64,000 bases of DNA from Pseudomonas arsenicoxydans (GCF_900103875.1 NZ_LT629705.1:6147001-6211000); one strand, 5' to 3'. Shown: positions 48,190 to 59,109, numbered from the stretch's first letter. Numbers and translations: made by a program. Notes: generated by a model from the sequence alone, not told the origin.

Positions 48190-49749
48190 ATGCCCCGTAA
48201 AACCTGGCGCGCCGCGCTCGCCGCCTATGCCAGCCCCTCGACGCTCGTGTTGTTGTTGCTTGGTTTCGCCGCCGGCATGCCCTACATGCTGGTGTTTTCG
48301 ACGCTTTCCGTCTGGCTGCGTGAGGCCGGTGTAGCCCGCGAAACCATTGGCTATGCAAGCCTGATCGGCTTGGCCTATGCCTTCAAATGGGTGTGGTCTC
48401 CGCTGCTGGACCAATGGCGCCTGCCATTTCTCGGCAAACTCGGTCGACGACGCTCCTGGCTGGTACTGTCCCAGACGCTGGTCATCCTCGGCTTGATCGG
48501 GATGGGTTTCTGCGATCCGCAAAAACACCTGTCCTGGCTGATCGCTATCGCCGTGGTCGTCGCCTTCGCCTCGGCGACACAAGACATCGCGGTTGACGCC
48601 TATCGCCTGGAAATCGCCGACGACACTCGCCAGGCCGCGCTCGCTGCCAGCTATATGTCTGGCTACCGGATTGCCGCGCTGCTGGCCACGGCCGGCGCAC
48701 TGTTCTTCGCTGAAGGCTTCGGCTCCACCGGCTTCAACTACAAGCACTCAGCCTGGACCGGCACTTACGTACTGTTTGGCGCCCTGATGATTCCGGCCTT
48801 GCTGACCAGCCTGTTCATGCGTGAGCCACCCGTGCCACTGCGCACCCAACTCCAGGCCGGGCGCTACAGCTTTGTGCATCAACTGGTGTCGGTGTTCGTG
48901 CTGATTGTGTTGCTGGTCTCGGTACCGGCCATGTTCACCCAACTCTACAACACCGACTTCGCCAGCGTGCTGTTCAAAGGCGTAAGCCTGCTCGACCTGC
49001 TGCTTGAAGATCGCGCATTCCTGCGGGCAATCCTCTACACCACCCTGACGATGATGTGCCTGTCAGCCATGGGTCGGCGCGGTCTGGCGCCGGTACTGAC
49101 CCCAGTCAACGACTTCATTTTGCGTTACCGCTGGCAAGCGTTCCTGCTGCTCGGGCTGATCGCCACCTATCGGATGTCCGATACGGTCATGGGCGTGATG
49201 GCCAACGTGTTCTACATCGACCAGGGTTTCACCAAAGACCAGATTGCCAGCGTCAGTAAGGTCTTTGGCCTGATCATGACGCTACTCGGCGCCGGGATGG
49301 GCGGCCTGCTGATCGTGCGCTTCGGTATCTTGCCAATCCTGCTCATCGGCGGTATCACCTCGGCCGGGACCAACCTGCTGTTCCTGATGCTCGCCGACAT
49401 GGGCGCGAATCTGAACATGCTGATCTTCACTATTTCCCTGGATAACTTCAGCTCGGGCCTGGCGACCTCAGCGTTCGTCGCCTACCTGTCGAGCCTGACC
49501 AACCTGAAATTCTCCGCCACCCAGTACGCCCTGCTCAGCTCGATCATGTTGCTGCTGCCTCGCCTGATCGGCGGTTACTCAGGCGTCATGGTAGAGAAAT
49601 TCGGCTATCACAATTTCTTCATGATCACCGCCCTCCTCGGCGTGCCGACGGTGCTGTTGATCGCCCTGCACTGGTTCCAGGAGAGCCGCCGCGCAGGTCC
49701 GACACCGACACCCGAACCGGTGCCGACCCAGGTCGCCGAAGAATCGTAA
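48190..49749 (+). CDS. ampG: AmpG-family muropeptide permease
   Basis: 519 residues, about 14 hydrophobic segments. Start region [27 protein letters not shown] (shown in parts) and [23 protein letters not shown] match AmpG. It imports GlcNAc-anhydroMurNAc peptides for cell-wall recycling, linked to AmpC induction. Placed between an Atl gene and proS. Pseudomonads can have two such genes; the symbol is by family. Confidence 0.8.
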   Translation: MPRKTWRAALAAYASPSTLVLLLLGFAAGMPYMLVFSTLSVWLREAGVARETIGYASLIGLAYAFKWVWSPLLDQWRLPFLGKLGRRRSWLVLSQTLVILGLIGMGFCDPQKHLSWLIAIAVVVAFASATQDIAVDAYRLEIADDTRQAALAASYMSGYRIAALLATAGALFFAEGFGSTGFNYKHSAWTGTYVLFGALMIPALLTSLFMREPPVPLRTQLQAGRYSFVHQLVSVFVLIVLLVSVPAMFTQLYNTDFASVLFKGVSLLDLLLEDRAFLRAILYTTLTMMCLSAMGRRGLAPVLTPVNDFILRYRWQAFLLLGLIATYRMSDTVMGVMANVFYIDQGFTKDQIASVSKVFGLIMTLLGAGMGGLLIVRFGILPILLIGGITSAGTNLLFLMLADMGANLNMLIFTISLDNFSSGLATSAFVAYLSSLTNLKFSATQYALLSSIMLLLPRLIGGYSGVMVEKFGYHNFFMITALLGVPTVLLIALHWFQESRRAGPTPTPEPVPTQVAEES

Positions 49750-49879
49750 GACATTTCGCAGAGGGCGCGGCGAAACCCGCCCTCCTGCCACACCGCCGAC
49801 CGCACGCCTGTACGCCAGCGGATCTCGCCCGTACAATGCTCCGTCATTTCTCGTCATCAGCAACCGACAACGGCCAACC

Positions 49880-51595
49880 ATGCGCACCAGTCAATTTTTG
49901 CTCGCCACACAGAAAGAAACGCCTTCCGACGCGGTTGTAGTCAGCCATCAGCTGATGCTGCGCGCCGGCATGATCCGCAAACTCGCCTCGGGCCTCTACA
50001 CCTGGCTGCCGATGGGCTTGCGAGTGATGCGCAAGGTCGAAGCCATCGTTCGTGAAGAAATGAACGCAGCCGGCTCTCTCGAAGTGTTGATGCCGAGCAC
50101 CCAACCGGCTGAGCTGTGGCAGGAATCCGGTCGCTGGGAAGAGTACGGCCCTGAATTGCTGCGTTTCAAGGATCGCCACGGCCGCGATTTCTGCGCCGGC
50201 CCGACTCACGAAGAAGTGATCACCGATCTGATGCGCAATGAATTGAGCAGCTACAAACAGCTGCCAATCAACCTGTATCAAATCCAGACCAAGTTCCGCG
50301 ATGAAATCCGCCCACGTTTCGGCTTGATGCGCGGCCGCGAATTCATCATGAAGGATGCGTACTCGTTCCACGCCGACCAGGCATCGCTGCAGGTCACCTA
50401 CGACCGCATGCACCAAGCGTACTGCAACGTGTTCACCCGCCTGGGCCTGAAATTCCGCCCGGTTGAAGCCGACAACGGTTCGATCGGTGGTGCCGGCTCC
50501 CACGAGTTCCACGTACTGGCCGATTCCGGTGAAGACGATATCGTCTTCAGCAACGGTTCCGACTACGCCGCGAACATCGAGAAAGCAGAAGCCGTACCGC
50601 GTGAAACGTCTCGCCCTGCGCCAGCCGAAGAGCTGCGCCTGGTCGACACACCGAACGCCAAAACCATCGCGCAACTGGTCGAAGGCTTCAACCTGCCGAT
50701 CGAGAAAACCATCAAGACCCTGGTGGTTCACGCTGAAGAGAAAGGCAAGCTGATTGCCCTGATCATCCGCGGCGACCACGAACTGAACGAAATCAAGGCC
50801 GCCAACCAGCCTGGCGTAGCCAGCCCGCTGGTCATGGCCTCCGAAAGCGAACTGCGCGACGCCATTGGCGCCGGCGCCGGCTCCCTCGGCCCGCTGAACC
50901 TGCCACTGCCGATCATCATCGACCGCTCCGTCGAACTGATGAGCGACTTCGGCATCGGCGCCAACATCGACGACAAGCACTACTTCGGCGTGAACTGGGA
51001 GCGCGATCTGCCCGTTCCGACCGTTGCCGACCTGCGCAACGTTGTCGCTGGCGACCCAAGCCCGGACGGCAAGGGCACCCTGGAAATCAAGCGCGGCATC
51101 GAAGTCGGGCACATCTTCCAGCTGGGCAACAAGTACAGCAAGGCGATGAAGTGCGAAGTGCTGGGCGAGAACGGCAAGCCGGTCACCCTGGAAATGGGTT
51201 GCTACGGCATTGGCGTTTCCCGCGTGGTGGCTGCGGCCATCGAGCAGAACAACGACGCCAACGGGATCATCTGGAGCGACACCCTGGCCCCGTTCCAGGT
51301 TGCTCTGGTGCCACTGCGCTACGAAACCGAACAGGTTCGCGAAGCCACCGACAAGCTGTATGCAGAGCTGACTGGCGCAGGCTTCGAAGTGCTGCTCGAC
51401 GACCGCGACAAGAAAACCAGCCCGGGCATCAAGTTCGCGGACATGGAGCTGATCGGCATTCCTCACCGGATCGTGGTCAGTGACCGCGGCCTCGCCGAAG
51501 GCAATCTGGAATACAAGAGCCGCACCGAACCTGAAGCGCAAGCGCTGCCGGTCGCTGACGTGCTGTCGTTCCTCCAGGCCCGCATCCGCCGCTGA
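49880..51595 (+). CDS. proS: prolyl-tRNA synthetase
   Basis: 571 residues, the bacterial long form. Class II motifs are visible ([20 protein letters not shown], then [20 protein letters not shown]). The editing domain spans about residues 240-380 ([20 protein letters not shown]). It charges tRNA-Pro and edits mischarged Ala. Confidence 0.97.
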   Translation: MRTSQFLLATQKETPSDAVVVSHQLMLRAGMIRKLASGLYTWLPMGLRVMRKVEAIVREEMNAAGSLEVLMPSTQPAELWQESGRWEEYGPELLRFKDRHGRDFCAGPTHEEVITDLMRNELSSYKQLPINLYQIQTKFRDEIRPRFGLMRGREFIMKDAYSFHADQASLQVTYDRMHQAYCNVFTRLGLKFRPVEADNGSIGGAGSHEFHVLADSGEDDIVFSNGSDYAANIEKAEAVPRETSRPAPAEELRLVDTPNAKTIAQLVEGFNLPIEKTIKTLVVHAEEKGKLIALIIRGDHELNEIKAANQPGVASPLVMASESELRDAIGAGAGSLGPLNLPLPIIIDRSVELMSDFGIGANIDDKHYFGVNWERDLPVPTVADLRNVVAGDPSPDGKGTLEIKRGIEVGHIFQLGNKYSKAMKCEVLGENGKPVTLEMGCYGIGVSRVVAAAIEQNNDANGIIWSDTLAPFQVALVPLRYETEQVREATDKLYAELTGAGFEVLLDDRDKKTSPGIKFADMELIGIPHRIVVSDRGLAEGNLEYKSRTEPEAQALPVADVLSFLQARIRR

Positions 51596-51612
51596 CACCA
51601 GATAGAGAAGTC

Positions 51613-52566
51613 ATGTTCAAGCGAAACACCTTAGGCCTCGGTGGTGCCGCCCTGTGCGGCACCCTGCTGGTCAGTGGCTGTGCCAATCACATGTCACAAC
51701 GCAGCGAGCACGAGGAACGTGTCGAGCGCAAATTGCTCGATCACAGCCTGCAGATCGATGTCGGCGAGCCCAAGGTGCTCGAATTGCCGCAACGTCGGGT
51801 GAAAATCCACGAGCAGAAGACGTTCGAAGTCACGGAGTTCGAAGTCACGCGCCACTACGATCGCTATACGCCTTATCAACCCTGGCGGGAGGTTTACGAA
51901 ATTCCGCTGGGCGCGGTGGCCGTGGTGGCTGGCGTCGGCGCGAATGTGGTCAACGTGTTCGCCCTCGGCAATCTACCGGACAGCGTGACGAAAGACTGGC
52001 TGAGCTACGGTATCGCCGGGCTCAACCCGTTCATGAACATGCCATCCCATGGTCGAGCGCAGCAGAACCTGGCGGGCATCGACGAGGTTCAGCGCGACAA
52101 GCGCACTGAATACTCGAGCCTTCCGTGGAGCGAGCGCCCGGTGCAGGTCAAGGCCGGCAAGGAAACGTTCGAGCTGACCACCGATAAAAACGGTGTTTTA
52201 CGCCTGAACCTGCTGGACACTCCGTTCGCCGAACATGACATCAATCATCTGACTCGACTGCTGATTAGTGTCGAAGACGGTCAGGACGATGTGCACACCG
52301 ACTCGTCGCTGGCAGTCAGCAGCGGCTTGCGTGGCAAGTTGCTCGAAGCCCACGGGTTGATTTACGACGACCTGGAAGACGACGAAGTGAGCCAGTGGGT
52401 ACACCGGGTCAAACGCCTGTCGGAACTGGGCCTGGAAGAGGAAGCCAGCGAACTGGAACAAAGCCTGATCGAACTGACTCGCAACGATCCCGAGCTGCAG
52501 AACGAATTCCTCAAGTCTTTGACCAAGGATGCCGGACGATTGGTGGCGGATCCGGGACCGAATTAA
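51613..52566 (+). CDS. lipoprotein of unknown function
   Basis: 317 residues. Lipobox LLVSGC with Cys at residue 23. The rest is soluble, with a short hydrophobic stretch (IPLGAVAVVAGVGANVVNVFALG) near residues 98-120 and an acidic C-terminal part that looks helical. Family not recognised. It lies 17 bases after proS, so it may be cotranscribed. Confidence 0.7.
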   Translation: MFKRNTLGLGGAALCGTLLVSGCANHMSQRSEHEERVERKLLDHSLQIDVGEPKVLELPQRRVKIHEQKTFEVTEFEVTRHYDRYTPYQPWREVYEIPLGAVAVVAGVGANVVNVFALGNLPDSVTKDWLSYGIAGLNPFMNMPSHGRAQQNLAGIDEVQRDKRTEYSSLPWSERPVQVKAGKETFELTTDKNGVLRLNLLDTPFAEHDINHLTRLLISVEDGQDDVHTDSSLAVSSGLRGKLLEAHGLIYDDLEDDEVSQWVHRVKRLSELGLEEEASELEQSLIELTRNDPELQNEFLKSLTKDAGRLVADPGPN

Positions 52567-52574
52567 GCCCCCTT

Positions 52575-52602
52575 AAAAGATCGTCCGCAGGGGCGATCTT
52601 TT
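52575..52602. terminator. hairpin between convergent lipoprotein and dinB genes
   Basis: AAAAGATCG-TCCGCAGGGG-CGATCTTTT, works in both directions. Confidence 0.8.
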
Positions 52603-52613
52603 GCTTTCAGGTC

Positions 52614-53675
52614 TCAACGCTCAAACAACTCCATCTGCTCGAACCCGCCCCGCAAATCCTCCAGCCTCACCCCAACCCCCAGTAATCGAACCGGTTTGCC
52701 GCCGCGATTGAACGCCTGCGTCAGCAGCAACTGATAACTCCCCAAACTCCGCCCTGCCCCGGCCTGCTCCAGGGTCGTCTGGGTAAAATCGTGGAATTTC
52801 ACTTTGACGAACGGCTTGCCGGGCCGATAGCTGCTATCGATTCGCGCCATGCGACCCGCCAGGGTTTCCAGCAGCTCGGGCAGCTTGTCCAGGCAACTCA
52901 CCAGATCCGGGAGATCCACGTCGTAGGTGTTTTCAACACTGATCGACTGTCGACGACTGTCGTTATGCACCAGCCGGTCGTCGATCCCACGGGCCAGGTT
53001 CCAGAGTCGTTCGCCGAAACTGCCGAATTCACGCACCAGCGCCAACTTGTCCCATTCGCGCAGGTGTGAACAATCGACAATACCGAGTCGGCCCAGCTTG
53101 TCGGCAGTCACTTTCCCGACGCCGTGCAGCTTGCTGACTGGCAAACCGCTGACAAAATCCTCGACCTGATCCGGCGTAATGACGAACAAACCATTGGGCT
53201 TCTTCCAGTCACTGGCAATTTTGGCGAGAAACTTGTTCGGTGCCACGCCCGCCGACACGGTGATGTGCAGTTGATTAGAGACGCGACGGCGAATGTCCTG
53301 GGCAATACGTGTGGCGCTGCCGCCGAAATGCGCACTGTCCGACACGTCAAGGTAGGCTTCATCGAGGGAAAGTGGCTCGATCAGGTCGGTGTAATCACGA
53401 AAGATCGTGTGAATTTCCTTCGATGCTTCTCTATAAGCCTCCATGCGCGGCTTGACGATGGTCAGGTCCGGGCACAGCTTCAAGGCATGCCCGGAAGACA
53501 TCGCCGAGCGCACGCCATAGGCCCGCGCCTCGTAGTTGCAGGTGGCGATAACCCCACGTCTATCCGCCGAACCACCCACTGCCAGCGGTTTACCCGCCAG
53601 GCGCGGGTCGTCACGCATCTCGATGGCGGCGTAGAAGCAATCACAATCGACGTGGATGATTTTTCGCTGCGTCAT
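52614..53675 (-). CDS. dinB: DNA polymerase IV
   Basis: 353 residues. Catalytic motifs HVDCDCFYAAIEMRDDPRL and SLDEAYLDVSD are intact; GVAPNKFLAKIASDWKKPNG and the little-finger region follow. Y-family error-prone polymerase of the SOS response. No clear LexA box was fixed by eye upstream. Confidence 0.95.
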   Translation of the reverse strand: MTQRKIIHVDCDCFYAAIEMRDDPRLAGKPLAVGGSADRRGVIATCNYEARAYGVRSAMSSGHALKLCPDLTIVKPRMEAYREASKEIHTIFRDYTDLIEPLSLDEAYLDVSDSAHFGGSATRIAQDIRRRVSNQLHITVSAGVAPNKFLAKIASDWKKPNGLFVITPDQVEDFVSGLPVSKLHGVGKVTADKLGRLGIVDCSHLREWDKLALVREFGSFGERLWNLARGIDDRLVHNDSRRQSISVENTYDVDLPDLVSCLDKLPELLETLAGRMARIDSSYRPGKPFVKVKFHDFTQTTLEQAGAGRSLGSYQLLLTQAFNRGGKPVRLLGVGVRLEDLRGGFEQMELFER

Positions 53676-53974
53676 ATAAAAGCGGTGTTCATGTGAAGAA
53701 ATGGAGTGTTACCGAGTCAGACCGGCAGTATCTCACTGGCACCTGTATATAGCACCAGTAGTCTGAATGTTCTTTTCCTCATGTAGGAAAAGTGCCGGTG
53801 AATTTATTTTCTCAATCGAAAAGCATCACCCAATAGAGCTGAAAGCCTTGTCATACCTGACTTGCGGGCAGATCCAACTGGCTGGTTCGACCGCTAAGCG
53901 ATTGAACAGGAACAGGTTTTTTCCAGATTGAGGTTGACAGCCCAGCGTTCCTCTGTAGAATGCCGACACACAGA
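53676..53974. other. intergenic region dinB to first tRNA gene
   Basis: 299 bases. The right end holds the tRNA promoter, TTGACA at 53934-53939 and TAGAAT at 53956-53961. Nothing else recognised. Confidence 0.5.
53934..53961 (+). promoter_or_regulatory. sigma-70 promoter of first initiator tRNA
   Basis: TTGACA, 16-base spacer, TAGAAT. The same promoter, almost base for base, precedes the second tRNA gene (54242-54269). Confidence 0.8.
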
Positions 53975-54051
<77 letters not shown>

Positions 54052-54057
54052 AACATC

Positions 54058-54089
54058 AAAAAAGGCTACTCGAAAGAGTGGCCTTTTTT
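54058..54089 (+). terminator. terminator of tRNA copy 1
   Basis: AAAAAAGGCTACTC-GAAA-GAGTGGCCTTTTTT. Confidence 0.88.
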
Positions 54090-54241
54090 GTGCGCGTCTG
54101 TTTTGTGAAGTGAGTGCTTTAATGAACAGAACCTCCTTTCGCTGGCGAAACCAAGAAATCGTTCTGATTCCGAAACTTAAGGCTCGGCTGCGACCGTTCG
54201 CCGCTCATTTACGCTTATTTGACCCTTCTGGGGATTAACGG

Positions 54242-54269
54242 TTGACACCCCAGCGTTCCTCTGTAGAAT
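54242..54269 (+). promoter_or_regulatory. sigma-70 promoter of second initiator tRNA
   Basis: TTGACA, 16-base spacer, TAGAAT, identical in the core to the first promoter. Confidence 0.8.
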
Positions 54270-54282
54270 GCCGCCACACAGA

Positions 54283-54359
<77 letters not shown>

Positions 54360-54365
54360 AACATC

Positions 54366-54397
54366 AAAAAAGGCTGCTCGAAAGAGTGGCCTTTTTT
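54366..54397 (+). terminator. terminator of tRNA copy 2
   Basis: Same hairpin as copy 1 with one base change (GCTGCTC for GCTACTC). Confidence 0.88.
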
Positions 54398-54637
54398 GTA
54401 TCTATTGAAAAAGTCCTTTCGCAACAATGACCTGTCACTGTGTAGTGAAGCGTTCCGGATCAACGAAGCTCTGAGACCAGACTATGCTGAATCGCACACA
54501 GAACCCTCTACCACTGATGACATGCCCTCACCGCTACCCGGTGAGAGGCGTTAATATTTGTGATTATTTTTTTCTACAGGGATTGGTAACTTGGCTCGAT
54601 ACCTCCATCCTGTCGCGCACAATCCAAGAGGTGATTG

Positions 54638-57280
54638 ATGCGCGCCAACTCGTCTGATCCACAAGACACCGTCACAGCGACACAACCGATCAAGGCCGAG
54701 CGTCTGCGCTTGCTGGATCTGGTCAGCAAATATCGTCAGCCCATTGGCTTGGCGGTCACTCTGCTGTTGTTCGCTATCGCGCTGATTGCCTGTCGTCATC
54801 TGCTGAGCGAGCTCGACCTGTACGCTTTGCACGACTCTATCCTTGAAGTTCCCAAGCCTGCACTGCTTGGGGCACTGGGTGCGACCGTGGCCGGGTTCAT
54901 TATTCTGCTGGGATATGAATGGTCGGCCAGTCGCTACGCAGGTGTGACATTGGCGCCGCGCATTCTGGCGCTCGGCGGCTTTACCGCGTTCGCCATCGGC
55001 AATGCCATTGGCCTGTCCATGCTCTCGGGTGGCTCGGTTCGCTACCGTTTATATGCGCGTCATGGTCTGGGGGCTTCAGACGTCGCCCACATGACCTTGT
55101 TCGCCAGCCTCTCGCTGGGTTGCGCCCTGCCACCACTGGCCGCCTTGGCGACGCTGAGCAACCTGCCTGCCGCCTCTACCGCTCTGGGCCTGTCCGAACT
55201 ATTGCTGGGGACGATCGCCGCTGCCGTATTGCTGCTCTTTTCGGTGCTGGCCATCGGCATCTACCGCCGTCGACTGCCGGAGCAACCCTATCCCGACAAC
55301 TTGATGGTCAAGGTCGGCCGGCGCACTTTGCGTCTTCCCGGCCGTCGCCTGACGTTCCTGCAACTTGTCATTACCGCCTTGGACGTAGCCGCCGCCGCAA
55401 CCGTGCTGTATCTGTTGCTGCCGGAAGCCCCTCCGTTCGGCGCCTTCATGCTGGTGTACCTGCTGGCCCTGGCCGCCGGCGTGCTCAGTCATGTACCCGG
55501 CGGCGTCGGCGTGTTCGAAGCGATTCTGCTGGCGGCCTTCGCCGACAAACTCGGCGCGGCGCCACTGGCAGCCGCACTGCTGTTGTATCGCTTGATCTAT
55601 GTGATTCTGCCGCTGCTGGTGGCTTGCCTGATGCTGCTGATCAACGAAGGTCAGCGCCTGTTCCAGACGCGCCAATCATTGCGGGCCGCGTCCGGCCTGG
55701 CCGCGCCGATCCTGTCGGTGCTGGTGTTCCTGTCGGGCGTGGTGTTGCTGTTCTCCGGCGTGACGCCGGAAATCGACACCCGCCTGGAACATATCGGCTT
55801 TCTGATTCCGCACCGACTGGTCGACGCCTCGCACTTCGGCGCCAGCCTGGTCGGTGTTCTCTGCCTATTGCTGGCCCAAGGCCTGCGCCGCCGATTGTCA
55901 GCCGCATGGATGCTGACCACCATTCTATTGCTGGTGGGCGCCCTGCTCTCCCTGCTTAAAGGTTTCGACTGGGAAGAAGCTTGCCTGATGACCCTCATCG
56001 CGAGCCTGCTTGGGGTCTTTCGCCGTTCGTTCTATCGCCCGAGCCGTCTGACCGAACTGCCGTTTTCGCCGCTGTACCTGGTGTCCAGCCTGTGCGTGCT
56101 CGGTGCGTCGATCTGGTTGCTGCTGTTTGCCTATCAGGACGTTCCGTACAGCCATCAACTCTGGTGGCAGTTCACCCTCGACGCCGATGCCCCGCGTGGC
56201 CTGCGCTCGTTGCTCGGCGCGGCGGTGCTGCTGGTGGTGGTGTCCCTGACCTGGCTGCTGCGCACCGCGCGTCCGGTGATCCATCTGCCGACACCGGATG
56301 AACTGGACCGCGCGGTGAAGATCCTCATGGCTTCCGCGCAACCGGACGGCGGCCTGGCCCTGACCGGTGACAAGGCGCTGCTGTTTCACCCTAACGACCA
56401 GGCGTTCCTGATGTACGCCCGCCGTGGGCGCAGCCTGGTGGCCTTGTACGACCCGATCGGTCCGACCCAGCAACGGGCGGAGATGATCTGGCAGTTCCGC
56501 GACCTGTGCGACCTGCACCACGCGCGCCCCGTGTTCTATCAAGTGCGCGCCGAGAACCTGCCTTACTACATGGACATCGGCCTGACCGCGATCAAACTGG
56601 GCGAAGAAGCCCGGGTCGATCTCAAGCGCTTTGATCTCGAAGCCAAGGGCAAAGAGATGAAAGACCTGCGCTACACCTGGAACCGGGGCACCCGTGATGG
56701 CCTGTCGCTGGAGATCTTCGAGCCGGGGCAAGCGCCGATGGACGAGCTCAAGGTGATTTCCGATGCCTGGCTGACCGGCAAGAACGTGCGCGAGAAAGGT
56801 TTCTCGCTCGGCCGCTTCAGCGATGACTACCTGGAGCATTTCCGGGTGGCGGTGATTCGTTTCGAAGGGCGCCCGGTGGCGTTCGCCAACCTGCTCGAGA
56901 CGTACGGCCATGAACTGGCCAGCCTCGACCTGATGCGCGCGCACCCTGACGCTCCCAAGCTGACCATGGAATTCATGATGATCGGCTTGATTCAACATTA
57001 TAAAAATCATGGATACGCGCGTTTCAGCCTGGGCATGGTGCCGCTGTCGGGGTTGCAACCCCGGCGTGGCGCCCCTCTGACCCAGCGCCTGGGTTCGATG
57101 GTATTCCGCCGTGGTGAGCAGCTCTACAATTTCCAAGGCTTGCGCCGCTTCAAAGACAAATTCCAGCCTGACTGGGAACCCCGTTATATGGCCGTGCCCG
57201 CCGGACTCGATCCGCTGGTTGCCCTGGCCGATACTGCTGCCCTGATTGCGGGCGGCTTGACTGGATTGGTGAAACGCTGA
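54638..57280 (+). CDS. mprF: bifunctional phosphatidylglycerol aminoacyl transferase/flippase, MprF family
   Basis: 880 residues. The first two thirds hold about 14 membrane helices (flippase part); the last third is the cytosolic DUF2156 transferase (residues about 540-860, with FLMYARRGRSLVALYDPIGP and MEFMMIGLIQHYKNHGYARF). It moves Ala or Lys from charged tRNA to phosphatidylglycerol and flips the product outward, cutting the surface negative charge. The next gene is the matching hydrolase type, which in P. aeruginosa acts on alanyl-PG, so Ala is the likely substrate. ATG 54638 has GAGG six bases upstream. Confidence 0.92.
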   Translation: MRANSSDPQDTVTATQPIKAERLRLLDLVSKYRQPIGLAVTLLLFAIALIACRHLLSELDLYALHDSILEVPKPALLGALGATVAGFIILLGYEWSASRYAGVTLAPRILALGGFTAFAIGNAIGLSMLSGGSVRYRLYARHGLGASDVAHMTLFASLSLGCALPPLAALATLSNLPAASTALGLSELLLGTIAAAVLLLFSVLAIGIYRRRLPEQPYPDNLMVKVGRRTLRLPGRRLTFLQLVITALDVAAAATVLYLLLPEAPPFGAFMLVYLLALAAGVLSHVPGGVGVFEAILLAAFADKLGAAPLAAALLLYRLIYVILPLLVACLMLLINEGQRLFQTRQSLRAASGLAAPILSVLVFLSGVVLLFSGVTPEIDTRLEHIGFLIPHRLVDASHFGASLVGVLCLLLAQGLRRRLSAAWMLTTILLLVGALLSLLKGFDWEEACLMTLIASLLGVFRRSFYRPSRLTELPFSPLYLVSSLCVLGASIWLLLFAYQDVPYSHQLWWQFTLDADAPRGLRSLLGAAVLLVVVSLTWLLRTARPVIHLPTPDELDRAVKILMASAQPDGGLALTGDKALLFHPNDQAFLMYARRGRSLVALYDPIGPTQQRAEMIWQFRDLCDLHHARPVFYQVRAENLPYYMDIGLTAIKLGEEARVDLKRFDLEAKGKEMKDLRYTWNRGTRDGLSLEIFEPGQAPMDELKVISDAWLTGKNVREKGFSLGRFSDDYLEHFRVAVIRFEGRPVAFANLLETYGHELASLDLMRAHPDAPKLTMEFMMIGLIQHYKNHGYARFSLGMVPLSGLQPRRGAPLTQRLGSMVFRRGEQLYNFQGLRRFKDKFQPDWEPRYMAVPAGLDPLVALADTAALIAGGLTGLVKR

Positions 57281-58578
57281 TGATTCGACGCTCCTTGCGG
57301 TACGTACTGGCCACACTGGTAGTGCTGGCCCTGATTCTGGGTGGCGGTTACTGGTACCTGAAACGTCCGGCGCCGGAACCGACCCTCGAACGGCTGACGC
57401 CCGCCGATGGCGCCGCGATCACGCGGGTCATCCCAGGGAAAACGCCACGCGCCCAGGTGTTGGTAGCGGTCAACGATGAACAAAAGCTCAGCGACCAGCA
57501 ATTGCTGACCTTGAGCCGCACCGCTTCGGCACAGATTGTTCAGGTCATTTTGCCCAAGGACTGCTTGCTGCAAAGTCGAGCATTGCAATCGGGCCTTAGA
57601 GAACTCAAAGGCCCGGCGACCCTGGTCAGTGGTATCGGTCCTGGTGCCGTGCTGGCCTGGCGCTGGTTGTCCGAACAGAAGAACGACAAGGCCCAGGCCG
57701 TTTCGGTGGACCTGGCCCTGGAAAAACCGGGTTGCACGCACCTGCTGCCCAAAAGTGCTGCTCACGGCCACTGGCTGGTGGCATGGAACGACAACCCGGA
57801 TGACACCAGTGCCGGCTTCGTGCGCGACCAACCCAATGCCGAAACCAGCATCAGCGACTACGACATCAACCTGCCGCAAGTGCTGAACAACGAACTGCGC
57901 AAAATTCTCGTCGGTGGCGACAAAGCCTCTGGCGGCTTGCAGATTCCAGTGGTCGAAGTGCCTGCAGGTCAGGCCAAGGACACCGTCACCCTGTTCCTCT
58001 CCGGTGACGGTGGCTGGCGCGACCTGGACCGCGACGTCGCGGGCGAAATGGCCAAGATCGGTTACCCGGTCGTTGGCATCGACACCCTGCGCTACTACTG
58101 GCAGCACAAGAGCCCGGAGCAAAGCGCGCTGGACCTCGCCGAACTGATGCAACACTACCGGCAGAAATGGGGCACCAAGCGCTTCATCCTGACCGGTTAT
58201 TCGTTCGGCGCCGACGTCCTGCCGGCGATCTACAACCGCTTGGCCGAATCGGAACAGCAGCGCGTCGACGCAATCATCCTGCTGGCCTTCGCCCGCACCG
58301 GCAGCTTCGAGATCGAAGTCGAAGGCTGGCTGGGCAACGCCGGCAAAGAAGCCGCCACTGGCCCGGAAATGGCCAAGCTGCCGCCGGAGAAAGTGGTGTG
58401 CATCTACGGTGCAGAAGAAGTCGACGAAAGCGGCTGCACCGACAAGACCGCCGTGGGCGAAGCGATGAAACTGCCTGGCGGCCATCACTTCGACGAGAAC
58501 TACCCGGCGCTGGCCCAGCGGTTGGTGGACATCATCGTCAAGCGGCAGGCCAAGGACGGAGCGACGGCTCAGGAGTGA
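57280..58578 (+). CDS. AcvB/VirJ-family periplasmic hydrolase (alanyl-phosphatidylglycerol hydrolase type)
   Basis: 432 residues. N-terminal signal anchor (residues 8-22). The C-terminal half is an alpha/beta hydrolase: LFLSGDGGWRDLDRDVAGEM, then LTGYSFGADVLP with nucleophile Ser. Homologue of P. aeruginosa PA0919, which removes Ala from aminoacyl-PG in the periplasm, and of Agrobacterium AcvB/VirJ. It starts within the stop of mprF (TGATG), so the pair is coupled. Confidence 0.9.
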   Translation: MIRRSLRYVLATLVVLALILGGGYWYLKRPAPEPTLERLTPADGAAITRVIPGKTPRAQVLVAVNDEQKLSDQQLLTLSRTASAQIVQVILPKDCLLQSRALQSGLRELKGPATLVSGIGPGAVLAWRWLSEQKNDKAQAVSVDLALEKPGCTHLLPKSAAHGHWLVAWNDNPDDTSAGFVRDQPNAETSISDYDINLPQVLNNELRKILVGGDKASGGLQIPVVEVPAGQAKDTVTLFLSGDGGWRDLDRDVAGEMAKIGYPVVGIDTLRYYWQHKSPEQSALDLAELMQHYRQKWGTKRFILTGYSFGADVLPAIYNRLAESEQQRVDAIILLAFARTGSFEIEVEGWLGNAGKEAATGPEMAKLPPEKVVCIYGAEEVDESGCTDKTAVGEAMKLPGGHHFDENYPALAQRLVDIIVKRQAKDGATAQE

Positions 58579-58592
58579 TCTGAACCGCCCAC

Positions 58593-58630
58593 AAAAAGCC
58601 CCCGTTACCTCACAGTAACGGGGGCTTTTT
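58593..58630 (+). terminator. terminator of the mprF operon
   Basis: AAAAAGCCCCCGTTAC-CTCACA-GTAACGGGGGC then T-run. Confidence 0.88.
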
Positions 58631-58656
58631 CATTCCAGCCAACTCAGCATAATCCT

Positions 58657-58675
58657 TGTGGGAGCGAGCCTGCTC
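58657..58675. repeat. single truncated REP unit
   Basis: TGTGGGAGCGAGCCTGCTC only; its partner is missing and it abuts the antitoxin stop. Confidence 0.75.
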
Positions 58676-58972
58676 TTAGTCTTTACCGGCGTACCGTGTC
58701 CGCAGGTCGTCGTGACTAACTAGCCTGCCCTGATCAAAACCGGTCAAACGCTCCGCAGCCGCCGCTTCAACGCGAAGATCCCCAAGTTCGTTGAGCATTT
58801 CCTGATAGGCATCGACATTGATAATGACCGCTGCGGGCTGATTATTTTTGAAAATGACCAAACGCTCAGTGGCACGGCTGGAGATCTCCTTGAGTCGCGC
58901 TCTGAAGCCCCTGACCATTGCAGCCGACGATATTGCCTGGTCTGCACACGCTAGTGATGTCTTCACATTCAT
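58676..58972 (-). CDS. Phd/YefM-type antitoxin without a toxin partner
   Basis: 98 residues. The core FKNNQPAAVIINVDAYQEMLNEL and ISSRATERLVIF are typical of the DNA-binding N-terminal domain. ATG 58972 has GAGG close upstream. Downstream on the same strand only a half REP and a terminator follow before the mprF operon, so there is no toxin gene next to it. Could be an orphan antitoxin or a fossil. Confidence 0.8.
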   Translation of the reverse strand: MNVKTSLACADQAISSAAMVRGFRARLKEISSRATERLVIFKNNQPAAVIINVDAYQEMLNELGDLRVEAAAAERLTGFDQGRLVSHDDLRTRYAGKD

Positions 58973-59109
58973 CCCTCTTCACAATCGTGCAAATTTGAGC
59001 ACACAGCTCAACGTATCGTTTACTTCTGGTGTAGCAATATCAGATGACGCCCGCAGACCTTGTAGGCAAACTCCGAATCTCGTGTTTGGGCACTTTGCCG
59101 CCTTGTTGC

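Noticed and set aside
49844..51598. 584-codon open frame antisense to proS
   Set aside because: It mirrors the GC-rich third-position pattern of proS, has no binding site and no recognisable domain. Shadow of a real gene.
54551..54832. 93-codon frame on the minus strand at the mprF start
   Set aside because: Overlaps the mprF start region, no binding site, low-complexity composition.
55925..57316. 463-codon open frame opposite mprF
   Set aside because: Antisense shadow with no start signal or domain.
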